A DNA stretch of 64,000 nt from DASSQJ01 sp963773655 (GTDB lineage Bacteria; Actinomycetota; Actinomycetes; Actinomycetales; Dermatophilaceae), in contig CAVZBX010000001.1 in assembly GCA_963773655.1 (NCBI GenBank), positions 682,001 through 746,000 of the forward strand. Reading direction: 5' to 3'. The translations under genes were made by a program, and so were the position numbers. Each line of letters begins with the position of its first letter. Position 1 is the stretch's first letter. Of this stretch, positions 24,949 through 34,175 are shown one piece after another. Below the pieces are notes generated by a model that saw only the letters and a program-made list of their open reading frames with translations, was not told the origin of the DNA and searched no databases.

Positions 24949-26068
24949 TCAGAGCTCGTCGAGGACGGCGCGGATGCGCTCGGCGAACCGCTCCTCCGAG
25001 AAGGTGGCGGCGTGGCCGCGGATGGCGTCGCGGTCCCACGGGTGCACCAGTGCGGCCTCGATCCCGTGGAGGAAGGGACCCGGTTCCGGGAGGTCGGCGT
25101 GCAGGCCGGTGACCCCCTCGATGACGGTGTCGAGGTAGCCGCCGGCCCGGAGGGTGACGCTGGGGACGCCGAAGGCTGCCGCCTCGATCGGCGTCAGGCC
25201 GTAGTCCTCCAGGCTCGGGGCGAGGAGGAGCGTGGCGTGCGCGTAGACCCAGCGCATCTGTGCGTCGGTGAGGTGGGAGACCAGCCGGACGCCGGCGGTG
25301 AGGTCGGCGCGGATGCGGTCGCGGTCCGGACCGCTGCCCACGACGACGAGGCGGTGGTCGGTGCCCCGCAGGGCGTCGAGCAGCACGTGCACGTTCTTGT
25401 ACGGGAGCAGCCGGGAGACCACGAGGTGGAACCCCTGCTCGGCCCAGTCCTCGAGCTCGGGCACCGGCGCCCGCGGGGCCGAGACGTCCATCGAGTGCGG
25501 CGCCGGCACGACGGTGGCGTCGATGCCGTACGCGTCGGCGATCCGCTGGCGCACGATGCGGGAGTTGGCGAGGTAGCGCGCCGGGCGACGGGCGGCGCGG
25601 GCGTCCCACGGCGCAGCATCGGCCGCACCGCCCGCAGCCCGACGCCGCGGGCCGACGCCACAGCGGGCCGCCGAGGTACTCCTCGGCTCTGGTAGAGCCA
25701 GCGCGCCGGGTGAGTGGCAGTACGCGACGACGTCGCCGCAGGCGTGGAAGCCGTGGGCCCACCCGCTGCGTCGAGGCGATGACGACGTCCTCGGTGGGCG
25801 TGAGGGCTTCGGACGCGCAGGTGGAGGAGCGGGCAGGGCGGCCCGGTGCGAGCGCCGGAGCGGGCCCACCCGGTTGAGCGGCGAGACCCGCACGTCCAGC
25901 CCGGCGAACTCGGGGTACGTGCCGGGCGGGGTCGTAGAGGGTGGTGTGCACGGGGGCACCGGGGAAGGCGCGCGCCAGGGCGAGCACCACGCGCTCGGCC
26001 CCGCCGCGCTGGGTGAGGTAGTCGTGGGCGATGCCGACCGTCCGCCCGTCGTCGAGGCGGTGCGTCAC
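24949..26068 (-). CDS. Glycosyltransferase family 4 (several frameshifts)
   Basis: Pieces in three frames read as one GT4 protein. It begins VTHRLDDGRTVGIAHDYLTQ with RGGAERVVLAL, passes SSGWAHGF-like and CHSPARWLYQ-like fragments, then SRIVRQRIADAYGIDATVV, VVSRLLPYKNVHVLLDAL and LLLAPSLEDYGLTPIEAAAFG, and ends ERIRAVLDEL. At least four indels lie between 25590 and 25960; the C-terminal 220 residues are intact. The GTG at 26068 overlaps the stop of the preceding gene (GTGA). It resembles mannosyl- or rhamnosyltransferases of capsule loci. Whether the breaks are real or errors cannot be decided from sequence, but the clustered single-base slips favour error. Confidence 0.75.
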
Positions 26069-27020
26069 GGGCCCCCGTCCTCGGCGTCCACCATCCGCGC
26101 GACGATCTCGGCGAACGGCACCGTCGGCGACCAGCCCAGGTGCTCGCGGGCACGGGTGGCGTCGCCGACCAGCACGCTGGGGTCGGCGGGGCGGAACAGG
26201 TCGGGGTCGACCTCGACCAGGCCCTCCCAGTCCGCGATGCCCGCGTGCTCGAAGGCCGCGGCGACGAAGTCGCGGACGCGGTGCGCCACCCCAGTTGCGA
26301 CGACGTAGTCGCCGGGCGCGTCGTGCCGCACCGCCCGGACCATCGCGTCGACGTAGTCGGGCGCCCATCCCCAGTCGCGTCGTGCGTCGAGGTTGCCGAG
26401 GCGCAGCCGATCGGCACGGCCGGCCGCGATGGCGGCCACGGTGCTCGTGATCTTCCGGGTGACGAAGGTCGACGGCCGTCGGGGCGACTCGTGGTTGTAC
26501 AGGATCACCGAGGCGGTGAACAGCCCCCGCGAACGCTCCACCGCCGGCGGCGTGGTGGGCGAAGGCCTTCGCCGCGCCGTACGGACTGACCGGGTGGATG
26601 GCGGTCCGCTCGTCCTGGGGGGAGACGTCCGGCTCACCGAAGATCTCGGCGCTGGAGGCCTGGAGCACCCGCACCTCGCGGCCGCGCCGCTCCTGCAGCC
26701 GTCGGGCGGCGTCCATGAGAGCGAGCGAGGCCAGGCCGTTGACCCGGGTGGCGAGCACCGGGTCGTCCCAGGAGCGGGCCACCGAGCTCAGCCCGCCGAG
26801 GTGGTAGAGCTCGTCCGGACCGACCCGGTCCACGAGCCCGGCGAGGAGCTCGGGCGCCGAGCCGAGGTCGACCTCGTGGAGCACCGAGGCCGTTCGGGAG
26901 GTCGTCGCCGAGGTCCTCGCGGCGCACCAGCCCGTGCACCTCGAGACCCTCGGCGAGGAGGCGGTCGACGAGGTAGCTGCCGTCCTGCCCCCTCGCGCCC
27001 GTGACGAGCGCGACGCTCAT
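26065..27020 (-). CDS. GDP-mannose 4,6-dehydratase-like protein, second copy (frameshifted)
   Basis: Fragments in three frames give one SDR enzyme: ALVTGARGQDGSYLVDRLL at the N-terminus, ELYHLGGLSSVARSWDDP, SSAEIFGEP, the SPYGAAKAFAHH active site (YxxxK), YNHESPRRPSTFVTRKIT and GWAPDYVDAMV. The last two motifs are Gmd-typical. Apparent +1 slips lie near 26892 (an extra G in the run before GCTCC on this strand) and near 26530. The ATG at 27020 overlaps the stop of the upstream gmd. It could be a second dehydratase or a reductase of the Gmd/RMD group, giving a GDP-6-deoxyhexose. Confidence 0.75.
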
Positions 27021-28010
27021 CGTCGGCCGCCCTCCCGGAGCAGCTCCAGGTCGTGGTCGACCATCATGGCGACGAGCTCGGCGAAGCCCACGGTCGGCCG
27101 CCAGCCGAGCCGCTCGCGAGGCCTTCGAGGCGTCGCCGACGAGCGTGTCGACCTCTGCCGGGCCGCATGAACCGCGGGTCCTGGCCGACCAGGTCGGTCC
27201 AGTCGTCGATGCCGACGTGGGCGAAGGCGACGTCGAGCAGGTCGCGGACGGAGTGCGTCTCGCCGGTGGCGAGGACGTAGTCGTCGGCCGTCGGGCTGCT
27301 GGAGCATCCGCCACATGCGCCTCGACGTAGTCGCCGGCGTAGCCCCAGTCCCGCTCGGCGTCGAGGTTGCCCATGACGAGCCTCTCCTGGAGGCCCAGGG
27401 CGATGCGCGCGACCGCCATCGATGACCTTGCGCGTGACGAACTCCGGGCCGCGCCTGGGGGACTCGTGGTTGAAGAGGATGCCGGAGGAGGCGTGCATGC
27501 CGTAGGACTCGCGGTAGTTGATCGTCATGTAGTGGCCGTAGACCTTGGCCACGCCGTACGGGCGAGCGCGGCCACAGCAGCGTCGTCTCCCGCTGCGGGA
27601 CCTCCTGCACCTTGCCGAACATCTCCGAGCTCGACGCCTGGTAGAAGCGCACCGACGACGGGTCGTCGCCGGTGTGGAGGCGGACCGCCTCGAGCATGTT
27701 GAGCACGCCCTTGCCGGTGACCTCCGTGGTGAGCCGGGCGTTCTCCCAGGAGTAGGCGACGAAGGACATGGCGCCGAGGTTGTAGACCTCGTCCGGGCCG
27801 GCGGCGCCCAGGGCGCGGATCAGGCTGGACAGGTCGGTCAGGTCGCCGGTGTGGCAGCCGGACGTCGGGCACGGCCCGCTCGACGAGCTCGCGCTTCGGG
27901 TTGTTCTGGCCGCGGACGATGCCGTGGACCTCGTAGCCCTTGCCGAGCAGCAGCTCGGAGAGGTACAGCCCGTCCTGGCCGGTGATCCCGGTGATGAGCG
28001 CGGTGGGCAT
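27017..28010 (-). CDS. gmd: GDP-mannose 4,6-dehydratase (frameshifted)
   Basis: Converts GDP-mannose to GDP-4-keto-6-deoxymannose. The pieces read TALITGITGQDGLYLSELLL, SSSEMFGKVQEVPQRETT, an SPYGVAKVYGHYMTINYRES active site after correcting one base, FNHESPRRGPEFVTRKV, ATGETHSVRDLLDVAF and RPTVGFAELVAMMV. Breaks near 27125, 27170, 27275-27310, 27420, 27560 and 27865 are each explained by one extra C or G. The regular insertion bias suggests a damaged read rather than a dead gene. The ATG at 28010 is the family-typical start. Confidence 0.82.
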
Positions 28011-28102
28011 GGTGGACGGGGCTCCTTCGTCGCAGGGGTGCGGCTGGCATCATCGCAGACGGTCCGCGCCTCCGGCCGCCGGTCACGAGGCCCGGTGGCC
28101 GG

Positions 28103-29132
28103 TCACCCGATGATCCCCAGCCGGGTGGCGAGCGACGCCACCCGCGCGGCCCCCGCCGCGGGCGAGAAGTGCTGTTCCCACCGCCGCCGGGCTGCGTCCA
28201 GGACGGCCTCGCGGGTGCCGGGCGCGGCCGCCACGCAGGCCCGGAGGGTCTCGGCCAGGTCGGCCGGGTCGCCGCGGCGGGCGCTCCAGGGGTGGTCGGC
28301 GCCCACGACCTCGGGCAGGGCACCGGCGTCCGAGACCACGCAGGGGAGCCGGGCGCTCATCGACTCGGCGACGACGAGCCCGAACGGCTCGTCCCAGCGG
28401 GAGGGGAAGACGGCGACGTCCGTGGCGGCCTGGAAGTCCGCCCGGTCGCACCAGCCGAGGTGGTCGACGAGGTGCCGCACCGGGGCCAGCGCCTGCTCGA
28501 CCCGGCGGGCCTGCGCGTCGGGCACGAACCGTCCGTCCCCCGCGAGCACGAGTCGCCACCGCCCGGGGTCGGCGCGGTCCAGCAGCGCCACGGCCTCCGC
28601 CAGCACGTCGAGCCCCTTGTCGGTGGAGTGGCGCCCGATGAAGCCGAGGTGGACCGGGCGCCCCGGCCGCCGTGCCGTGAGGACCGGAAGCGGCTCGGTC
28701 CAGTTCCACAGGACCTCCGACCCGGCGACCTTCGAGCGCAGGAAGTGGCTCGGGACCAGCGTGACCGCGGCCCCGGCCCGGGCCGCCACCGTCAGCAGGC
28801 GGTGTGCGCCTACCGGGTCCTGGTGGAGGTGGACGATGCGCCGCCGGCGCCCGGCGGTCGCGGCACTCGGGACCAGCCCGTGGCACCACACCCAGTCGTC
28901 GGTGCGCCGGGCCCACGAGCGGAGCTCGCGGAGGTAGGTGCGCCGCGCGGGAGCCGAGCCGCACCACGGGGAGTCCCCGGTCGGCTGCGGCGTCCAGCAC
29001 CCCTCCGGAGGCGTCCGGCCCGACGACGAGCACCTCTGCGCCCAGGGCCGTGAGGGCCCTGGCGGTGGCGAGCAGCATCACCTCACCACCACCGACGTCG
29101 CCGTTGTTGGCGGCGAGGACGACGCGGGTCAC
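28103..29132 (-). CDS. Glycosyltransferase family 4 (one frameshift)
   Basis: The N-terminal part reads VTRVVLAANNGDVGGGEVM with LLATARALTALGAEVLVVG, with a Gly-rich donor loop. After a slip near 28930 the protein continues TYLRELRSWARRTDDWVWCHG-like and then LGFIGRHSTDKGLDVLAEAV, LVLAGDGRF and VFPSRWDEPFGLVVAESMSA (the GT-B EX7E donor site). The GTG at 29132 overlaps the stop of the preceding glycosyltransferase (GTGA). About 343 residues when corrected. The sugar is unknown. It is followed by a 92-bp gap before gmd, in which no promoter is obvious. Confidence 0.82.
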
Positions 29133-30202
29133 GGCCTCGCCACCTGCGAGTACACCTCGGCGAGGGCGGCGCACATGGCGGCGCGGTCCGGCCAGTCGTC
29201 CGGCAGAACCGGCCGGGCGGCCGGGTCGGAGCCCTGCCGGGCGACCTCCGCCGCGATGCCCGTGTGGTCGTCGTGTCGGCGCAGCGCCGTGGCCGGCAGC
29301 ATCTCGGGATTGCCACCGACCGGCGTCGCGACCACGCCGACGCCGTGGGTGAGCGCGTCGAGTATCGAGTACGAGCAGTTCTCCCAGACCGAGAGCTGGA
29401 CGAGCACGTCGCAGTGGCCGAGCAGCCCCGCGGGCTCGACGTGGCCGACGAGGTCCACGACGTCGGCGACGCCGAGGCCCGCCGCACGGCGGGCCAGCGC
29501 GTCCCGCTCCGGGCCGTCGCCCGCGATGGTGAGCCGTGACGCGGGATGGTCGGCGTGGAGCACCGCGAAGGCGCGCAGCAGGTGGTCCAGGCGCTTCTCG
29601 GGCGCGAGGCGGGCGATCGAGGCGACGTGCAGGCCCGGTGCCCGCGGAGGGGCCGAGGGCAGCCGGTCCACGCCGTTGCGCACGAGCCGCACCGGTGTCG
29701 ACGGGGGCGGGTGCCACTTGTCCCGCAGCGTCCGGGCGGTGGCCTCCGACACCGCGACGACGGCGTCCGCCCGGCGCAGCCGGACGCCGTGGACGAGCGC
29801 CGCGACCCGCGCCCGCCGGCGGGTGCCGTGGTAGACGAGGTCGTCCCCGGCGACGCCATGCTCGGTTGTCACGACGGCGCACCGGCGGCCGACCGTGGCC
29901 AGCGCCACGACGACGTCCGCCCACGACAGGTGGGAGTGGACCACCGCCGGGCCCAGCGCCTGCACCGTCCGCCGCACCGCGACCACCGACGCGACCACGC
30001 CGTCGTCGGGGCCGACGGGGCCGGTCGTCACGGCCGCTCCGTCCGCTCGGAGCGCGTCGGCGAGCGGGCCCGGTGGACACAGGACGACGACCCGGTAGCC
30101 GGGGACCCCGACGGCGGTCACGTCGCGGACGTGCCGGGCGACACCGGCCAGGTCCGAGACGGGGACCACCCACAGTGCGGTCGGGGGAGAGCTCAGAACC
30201 AC
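29129..30202 (-). CDS. Glycosyltransferase family 4
   Basis: An intact 357-residue GT-B enzyme. LAGVARHVRDVTAVGVPGY, VVHSHLSWADVVVAL, VVTTEHGV, VAVSEATARTL, VRNGVDRLP, ARLAPEKRLDHLLRAF and LVQLSVWENCSYSILDALTHG cover the acceptor and donor domains. The GTG at 30202 lies inside the last codons of the upstream NeuB-fusion gene, a 10-bp overlap that indicates tight coupling. The donor sugar cannot be read from sequence. Its place directly after the nonulosonate genes makes a role in extending the same repeat unit likely. Confidence 0.88.
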   Translation of the reverse strand: MVLSSPPTALWVVPVSDLAGVARHVRDVTAVGVPGYRVVVLCPPGPLADALRADGAAVTTGPVGPDDGVVASVVAVRRTVQALGPAVVHSHLSWADVVVALATVGRRCAVVTTEHGVAGDDLVYHGTRRRARVAALVHGVRLRRADAVVAVSEATARTLRDKWHPPPSTPVRLVRNGVDRLPSAPPRAPGLHVASIARLAPEKRLDHLLRAFAVLHADHPASRLTIAGDGPERDALARRAAGLGVADVVDLVGHVEPAGLLGHCDVLVQLSVWENCSYSILDALTHGVGVVATPVGGNPEMLPATALRRHDDHTGIAAEVARQGSDPAARPVLPDDWPDRAAMCAALAEVYSQVARP

Positions 30203-32433
30203 TGCTCGAGCCGCTCGAGCGCGGTCCAGAACCCCTCGCCGCCGTTGACGTGGCCCTGCCAGATCTCGGGGATGAAGGCCACCCCCGGGGCGAGTGCGTC
30301 GAGCTGCTCGGCCAGCACGGCCCAGTCGACCTCCCCGTCGCCCACCTGGACCCCCTCGCCGTCGACACCGACGGCGTCGACGAGGTGGAGGTGCTCGGTG
30401 TACGGGGCCAGGAGCGCGACCGCCTCCGAGAAGGGCTGGCCGAGGAAGGTCGCGGCGAGCTTGGAGTGCGAGACGTCGAGGCAGAGCCGGCGCCCGTACC
30501 GCTGGGCGAAGGCGGCGGTGTCGGAGGGACGGACGAAGAGGTTGCAGTACAGCTGGCCCCCCATGTACCAGGGGAACGGCGGCAGCGTCTGGCAGGCGAG
30601 GCGGACACCCGAGTCGTCGACCCGGTCGAGCCCCGCGGCGACGCGGGCGTACATGTCGGGCAGCTCGTCGAGGGGCACGTGGCGGTCGGACGTGAACCCG
30701 CCGACGCTGGAGATGACGACCGGGTCGGCGTCGACGGTGAAGAACTGCCGCAGGGACCGGGTGATCTCGATGACCCGCTGCAGCTCCTCCACCGAGCGCT
30801 GCCAGTGCGCCTCGTCCTCGCTGGCGAGGTTGAGGATGAAGTCGCCGGCGAACAGGTCGGGGGCGTGGCAGGCGTACCCCATCGGCAGCCGGTCCCGCAG
30901 GACCGTGGCCGGGTCGATCTCGAGGTCCTTGTAGGAGAAGTGGAACTCGAGGAAGTCGGGGGTGCAGTCCGCGGTGAGTGGCTCGACGTCGTGGTACCGG
31001 ACCGGGAGGCCCCACGGGCGTCGGAAGGCGAAGTCGCGGCCCTTGGGCGCCGCCTCGGTGAGGTCGGAGGCGTAGAAGAAGTCGCCGGCGAGGAGCGCCC
31101 GGTTCGCCGTACGACCGACCAGCCGGTCGAGGGCGTTGGGCTGCAGGCCACGCCCCGGGCTCTTGATGTCGACCGCCGCCCGGTCGATCACCTCGCCCGG
31201 GGTGATGTCGCGCGCGGCGACGAGGCTCTTGGCCAGGTTGACCCGGTTCATCATCTCGCCGGTGGAGACCGCCCGCGGCTCGGTGGAGCCCAGCGCCTCC
31301 TCGACCTCGCGGACCCGCCGGACCATCGCGCCGAACTCCTCCGGCAGGAGCGAGACCTTGTGGTCGTTGCCCTCCATCGTGCGGTCGACGGTGAAGTGCT
31401 TCTCGATGATGCTCGCCCCGAGGGCGACCGCCGCGAGCGGCACGTGGAACCCCCGCTCGTGACCGGAGTAGCCGACGGGGCAGTCGCCGAGCTCGGCCAG
31501 CCGGGTCAGGTAGGCGAGGTTGACGTCCTTGAACGGCGCCGGGTAGGTCGACTGGCAGTGCAGCAGCGCGTACGGCGTGCCGGTGCTGCGCAGCAGGGCG
31601 ACGCTCTCGCGGATCTCGGCCTCGGTCGACATGCCCGTGGACACGACGAGCGGAGTGCCTCCGGCAGCCGCGTGCGTCAGCAGGGCGTGGTTGGTGAGGT
31701 CGGCCGAGGCGATCTTCAGGGCAGGCACGCCGTACTCGACGAGAGCGTCGACGCTGGGGGCATCCCAGGGCGTGCACATGACGTCGATGCCCACGGCGGC
31801 CGCGTGGTCGAACACCTCGAACAGGCGGTCCGCCGGGAGGTTGAAGCGCGAGAGCAGGTCCAGGGTGTACTGCGGGCCGAGGTCCTCGCCGGCGCCGGCC
31901 GCGCCCCCGCGGTACAGCGCCCTCATGTCGCGCAGCTGGAACTTCACGGCGTCCGCCCCGGCGCCGTGGGCGAGGTCGACCAGCTCCTTGGCGAGCTCCA
32001 CGGAGCCGTTGTGGTTGATGCCGATCTCGGCGATCAGGAACACCGGGTTGCCCTTGCCGACCTGGTGCCGCCCGACGGCGAAGGCATCGCTGCGGTTGAC
32101 GGCCACCGCGACGAGGTGCTCGTGCTCGTCGAGGAGGGGGATGTGGTCGACGGCGGGGGTGAACAGCGGCCGCACCTCGGCCGGGGAGGCGCTCGCCGGT
32201 GCGCGGACCACCGCGGTGTACGCGACCTCTGAGCACGGCCGCTGCAGGTCGACCTCGGGCTGGGTGGCGATCCAGCGCCGGACGTCCCCGTCGGAGATCG
32301 AGCCCACGAGGTGCCCGTGCTCGCTGACGCAGAACACGATCCGCGCCTTGTTGGCGGTGATCTTCTCGAGGGCCCGCAGCAGGGGGTCCTCGGCGTAGAC
32401 GACGTACGGCGTGATCGCCCTCTCGATGATCAC
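30193..32433 (-). CDS. CBS-NeuB-sugar isomerase-like trimodular protein
   Basis: A 746-residue protein with three parts. Residues about 1-120 are a CBS-domain pair (VVYAEDPLLRALEKI, GSISDGDVRRW). Residues about 128-470 are a NeuB-type synthase, condensing a 6-deoxy or N-acetyl amino sugar with phosphoenolpyruvate. They show FLIAEIGINHNG, KIASADLTN, STGMSTEAEI, GASIIEKHFTVDR and a SAF-like end (GRGLQPNALDRLVG). Residues about 480-746 are a TIM-barrel of the AP-endonuclease-2/sugar-isomerase type (LCLDVSHSKLAAT, LHLVDAVGVDGEG). Joining all three in one chain is unusual. The GTG overlaps the neuA stop. The product is probably a sialic- or legionaminic-type acid. Confidence 0.88.
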   Translation of the reverse strand: MIIERAITPYVVYAEDPLLRALEKITANKARIVFCVSEHGHLVGSISDGDVRRWIATQPEVDLQRPCSEVAYTAVVRAPASASPAEVRPLFTPAVDHIPLLDEHEHLVAVAVNRSDAFAVGRHQVGKGNPVFLIAEIGINHNGSVELAKELVDLAHGAGADAVKFQLRDMRALYRGGAAGAGEDLGPQYTLDLLSRFNLPADRLFEVFDHAAAVGIDVMCTPWDAPSVDALVEYGVPALKIASADLTNHALLTHAAAGGTPLVVSTGMSTEAEIRESVALLRSTGTPYALLHCQSTYPAPFKDVNLAYLTRLAELGDCPVGYSGHERGFHVPLAAVALGASIIEKHFTVDRTMEGNDHKVSLLPEEFGAMVRRVREVEEALGSTEPRAVSTGEMMNRVNLAKSLVAARDITPGEVIDRAAVDIKSPGRGLQPNALDRLVGRTANRALLAGDFFYASDLTEAAPKGRDFAFRRPWGLPVRYHDVEPLTADCTPDFLEFHFSYKDLEIDPATVLRDRLPMGYACHAPDLFAGDFILNLASEDEAHWQRSVEELQRVIEITRSLRQFFTVDADPVVISSVGGFTSDRHVPLDELPDMYARVAAGLDRVDDSGVRLACQTLPPFPWYMGGQLYCNLFVRPSDTAAFAQRYGRRLCLDVSHSKLAATFLGQPFSEAVALLAPYTEHLHLVDAVGVDGEGVQVGDGEVDWAVLAEQLDALAPGVAFIPEIWQGHVNGGEGFWTALERLEQWF

Positions 32434-33131
32434 GGGGTCGTCCCCCCGGTGGGGCTGGTCAGGCCGAGCAGGATGCGCTCGGCGACGAGGAGGTCGAGCT
32501 CGGTGTCGATGTCGGTGCCCTCGAGCTCCTCCATGACGAACAGGCCGACCCGGCCGCCGATCCGGTTGTCGCGCTCGTCGTAGACCCACGGCCGGGTGAG
32601 GTAGAGCGAACCGGTCTCGCGGTAGCGCATGGACTGCGGGGTCAGGTCCTGGCGGCGGGGTCGGTCGGCCACGTCATAGGCGGCCGTCGGCACCTCGCCC
32701 GCGGCCCAGAGGAACGGCGCCTGCGGCACCACGCCGACGAGGGAGTCGACCCCGGTCTCGGCGAGCTGGTCCACGGCGCGGTCGAGCGTGCCCGGCAGCC
32801 GCACGGGCGAGGTCGGCTGGAGCAGCATGACGGCGTCGGGGTCGTGCCCTGCCGACCGCGAGGCGTCGAGCACGTGGCGCACCACGGGCTCGGTCGGTGT
32901 CGTGTCCTCGGCCAGCTCGGGGGGTCGGTGGACGACGCGGGCGCCCGCGGCGCGGGCGACTCCGGCGATCTCCGCGTCCTCCGTGGACACGACGACGTCC
33001 AGGCCGTGCCGGGCGGCGACCGCCTGCTCGACGGTCCAGGCGAGCAGGGGCCTGCCGGCCAGCTCGCGCAGGTTCTTGCGCGGGAGCCCTTTGGAGCCCC
33101 CTCGAGCCGGGATGACGCAGAGGATCCTCAT
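32430..33131 (-). CDS. neuA: CMP-nonulosonate (acylneuraminate) cytidylyltransferase
   Basis: A 233-residue enzyme that activates a nonulosonic acid with CTP. CVIPARGGSKGLPRKNLREL is the family signature and binds CTP; VVSTEDAEIAGVARAAGARVV, LLQPTSPVR and DIDTELDLLVAERIL follow in the normal order. The ATG at 33131 overlaps the stop of the upstream gene (ATGA), and its own stop overlaps the NeuB-fusion start. The pair gives synthesis and activation; a UDP-GlcNAc 2-epimerase-type NeuC is not seen, though the TIM-barrel domain of the next gene may act on a precursor. Confidence 0.92.
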   Translation of the reverse strand: MRILCVIPARGGSKGLPRKNLRELAGRPLLAWTVEQAVAARHGLDVVVSTEDAEIAGVARAAGARVVHRPPELAEDTTPTEPVVRHVLDASRSAGHDPDAVMLLQPTSPVRLPGTLDRAVDQLAETGVDSLVGVVPQAPFLWAAGEVPTAAYDVADRPRRQDLTPQSMRYRETGSLYLTRPWVYDERDNRIGGRVGLFVMEELEGTDIDTELDLLVAERILLGLTSPTGGTTP

Positions 33132-34175
33132 GGGCTCATCATCCCCCGCAGCGCCGCCGCCACCGCACGCGAGGGGTCGACGGAGGGCTGTTCGGGGGCC
33201 GGTGTCGGGGCCCCACCCCACCGCGCGAGGTGGTACCGGTCCCAGAACTGCTCGACCCACGCCGGCGGGTCGGTCAGGTACACCCAGCCGGGGGTCCCCG
33301 CGGCTGCGGCCTCGAGCACACCGGTGGAGAAGACGCTCACCACCGGGCGACCGAGCGCCCGGAGCGGTGCGGGGGAGCGGTCGACGGTGATGCCGGCGCG
33401 CTCCCACCGGCGGTGGGTCGCCCGGGAGCGACGGTCCACCTCGGCGGGGTGCGGCCGGTAGCTCGCCCCGGTGCTGCGGCAGAAGCCCTCGGCGGCGCGC
33501 TCGAGGACGGGGCGGGGCAGCTCGGCGCCGTGGAGCTGCCCGAGGAAGACCGGCGTGACGCCCTCGGCGACGTCGGGGCGCGGGCCGTGCCCGGCGTCCC
33601 ACACCAGCTGCGACCCGACGACCCGGGTGGTGACGTCGTCCCGCCCCGACCGCCAGAACTCGGCGTCGGCCTCGCCCCAGGCGAGCAGGGTCGTCCCGGG
33701 CGCGAGCGGCGGGGCGTGGGGTGTCAGCAGGCCGTGCTGGACGGTGACGTACCGCGCGCCGGCTCGTACGGCCGCGCGCAGTCCCGCGGCCCCGAGGTGG
33801 AGGAAGTGGCCGAGGGCCACGACGACCGTCCCGGGGCCGACCACGCCCTCCAGCAGCCGGTCCGGCCGGCCGGTGACCCGGTCCCACGCCGCGGGGACGA
33901 CCCCACCGTCCTCCTCCCGGTACAGCACGGCGACCTCCTCGGTGGGGAGGTGGAGCGTGGGGCGCCACAGCGCGCCCAGCGCCGTGGGCGTGGCGGCGTC
34001 GAGCGCGACGACGACCCGCGGCGACGGACCCCCGCTGGGCCAGCACCGCCGGCCTCTCGGTCCTCCCGCCCAGGGCGTCCTCCACCCCGGCACGAAGCCG
34101 ACGCGCGAACGGCTGCCGGGCCCGCTGCCAGCGACGCCACGCGGCCAGGTCCAGCGGGTGTGTCAGTCCCTCCAC
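33128..34175 (-). CDS. Glycosyltransferase-like protein, possible nonulosonate transferase (one frameshift)
   Basis: Starts VEGLTHPLDLAAWRRWQRA and, after a slip near 34035, continues as an intact 280-residue part: VVVALDAATPTALGALWRP, ARYVTVQHGLLTPHAPPLAP, VFLGQLHGAELPRPVL, SYRPHPAEVD and SVFSTGVLEAAAAG. The RPHP and ST...E patterns resemble capsule polysaccharide and sialyltransferase-like GT-B proteins. It lies directly before neuA on the same strand, so transfer of the CMP-activated sugar is the best guess. The start at 34175 overlaps the stop of the previous gene by 13 bp. Confidence 0.65.

Noticed and set aside
20885..26884. A single minus-strand open frame of about 2,000 codons
   Set aside because: It crosses the antisense of the BY-kinase and the out-of-frame parts of several glycan genes. 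Only short pieces (20885-21745 and parts of the glycosyltransferase and Gmd genes) have family motifs; the rest is Arg/Pro/Gly-rich shadow typical of high-GC DNA.
28083..31151. A 1,022-codon minus-strand frame over the GT and NeuB genes
   Set aside because: Except for the N-terminal end of the glycosyltransferase at 29132, it is Ser/Thr/Arg/Pro-rich shadow of genes that have proper motifs in other frames.
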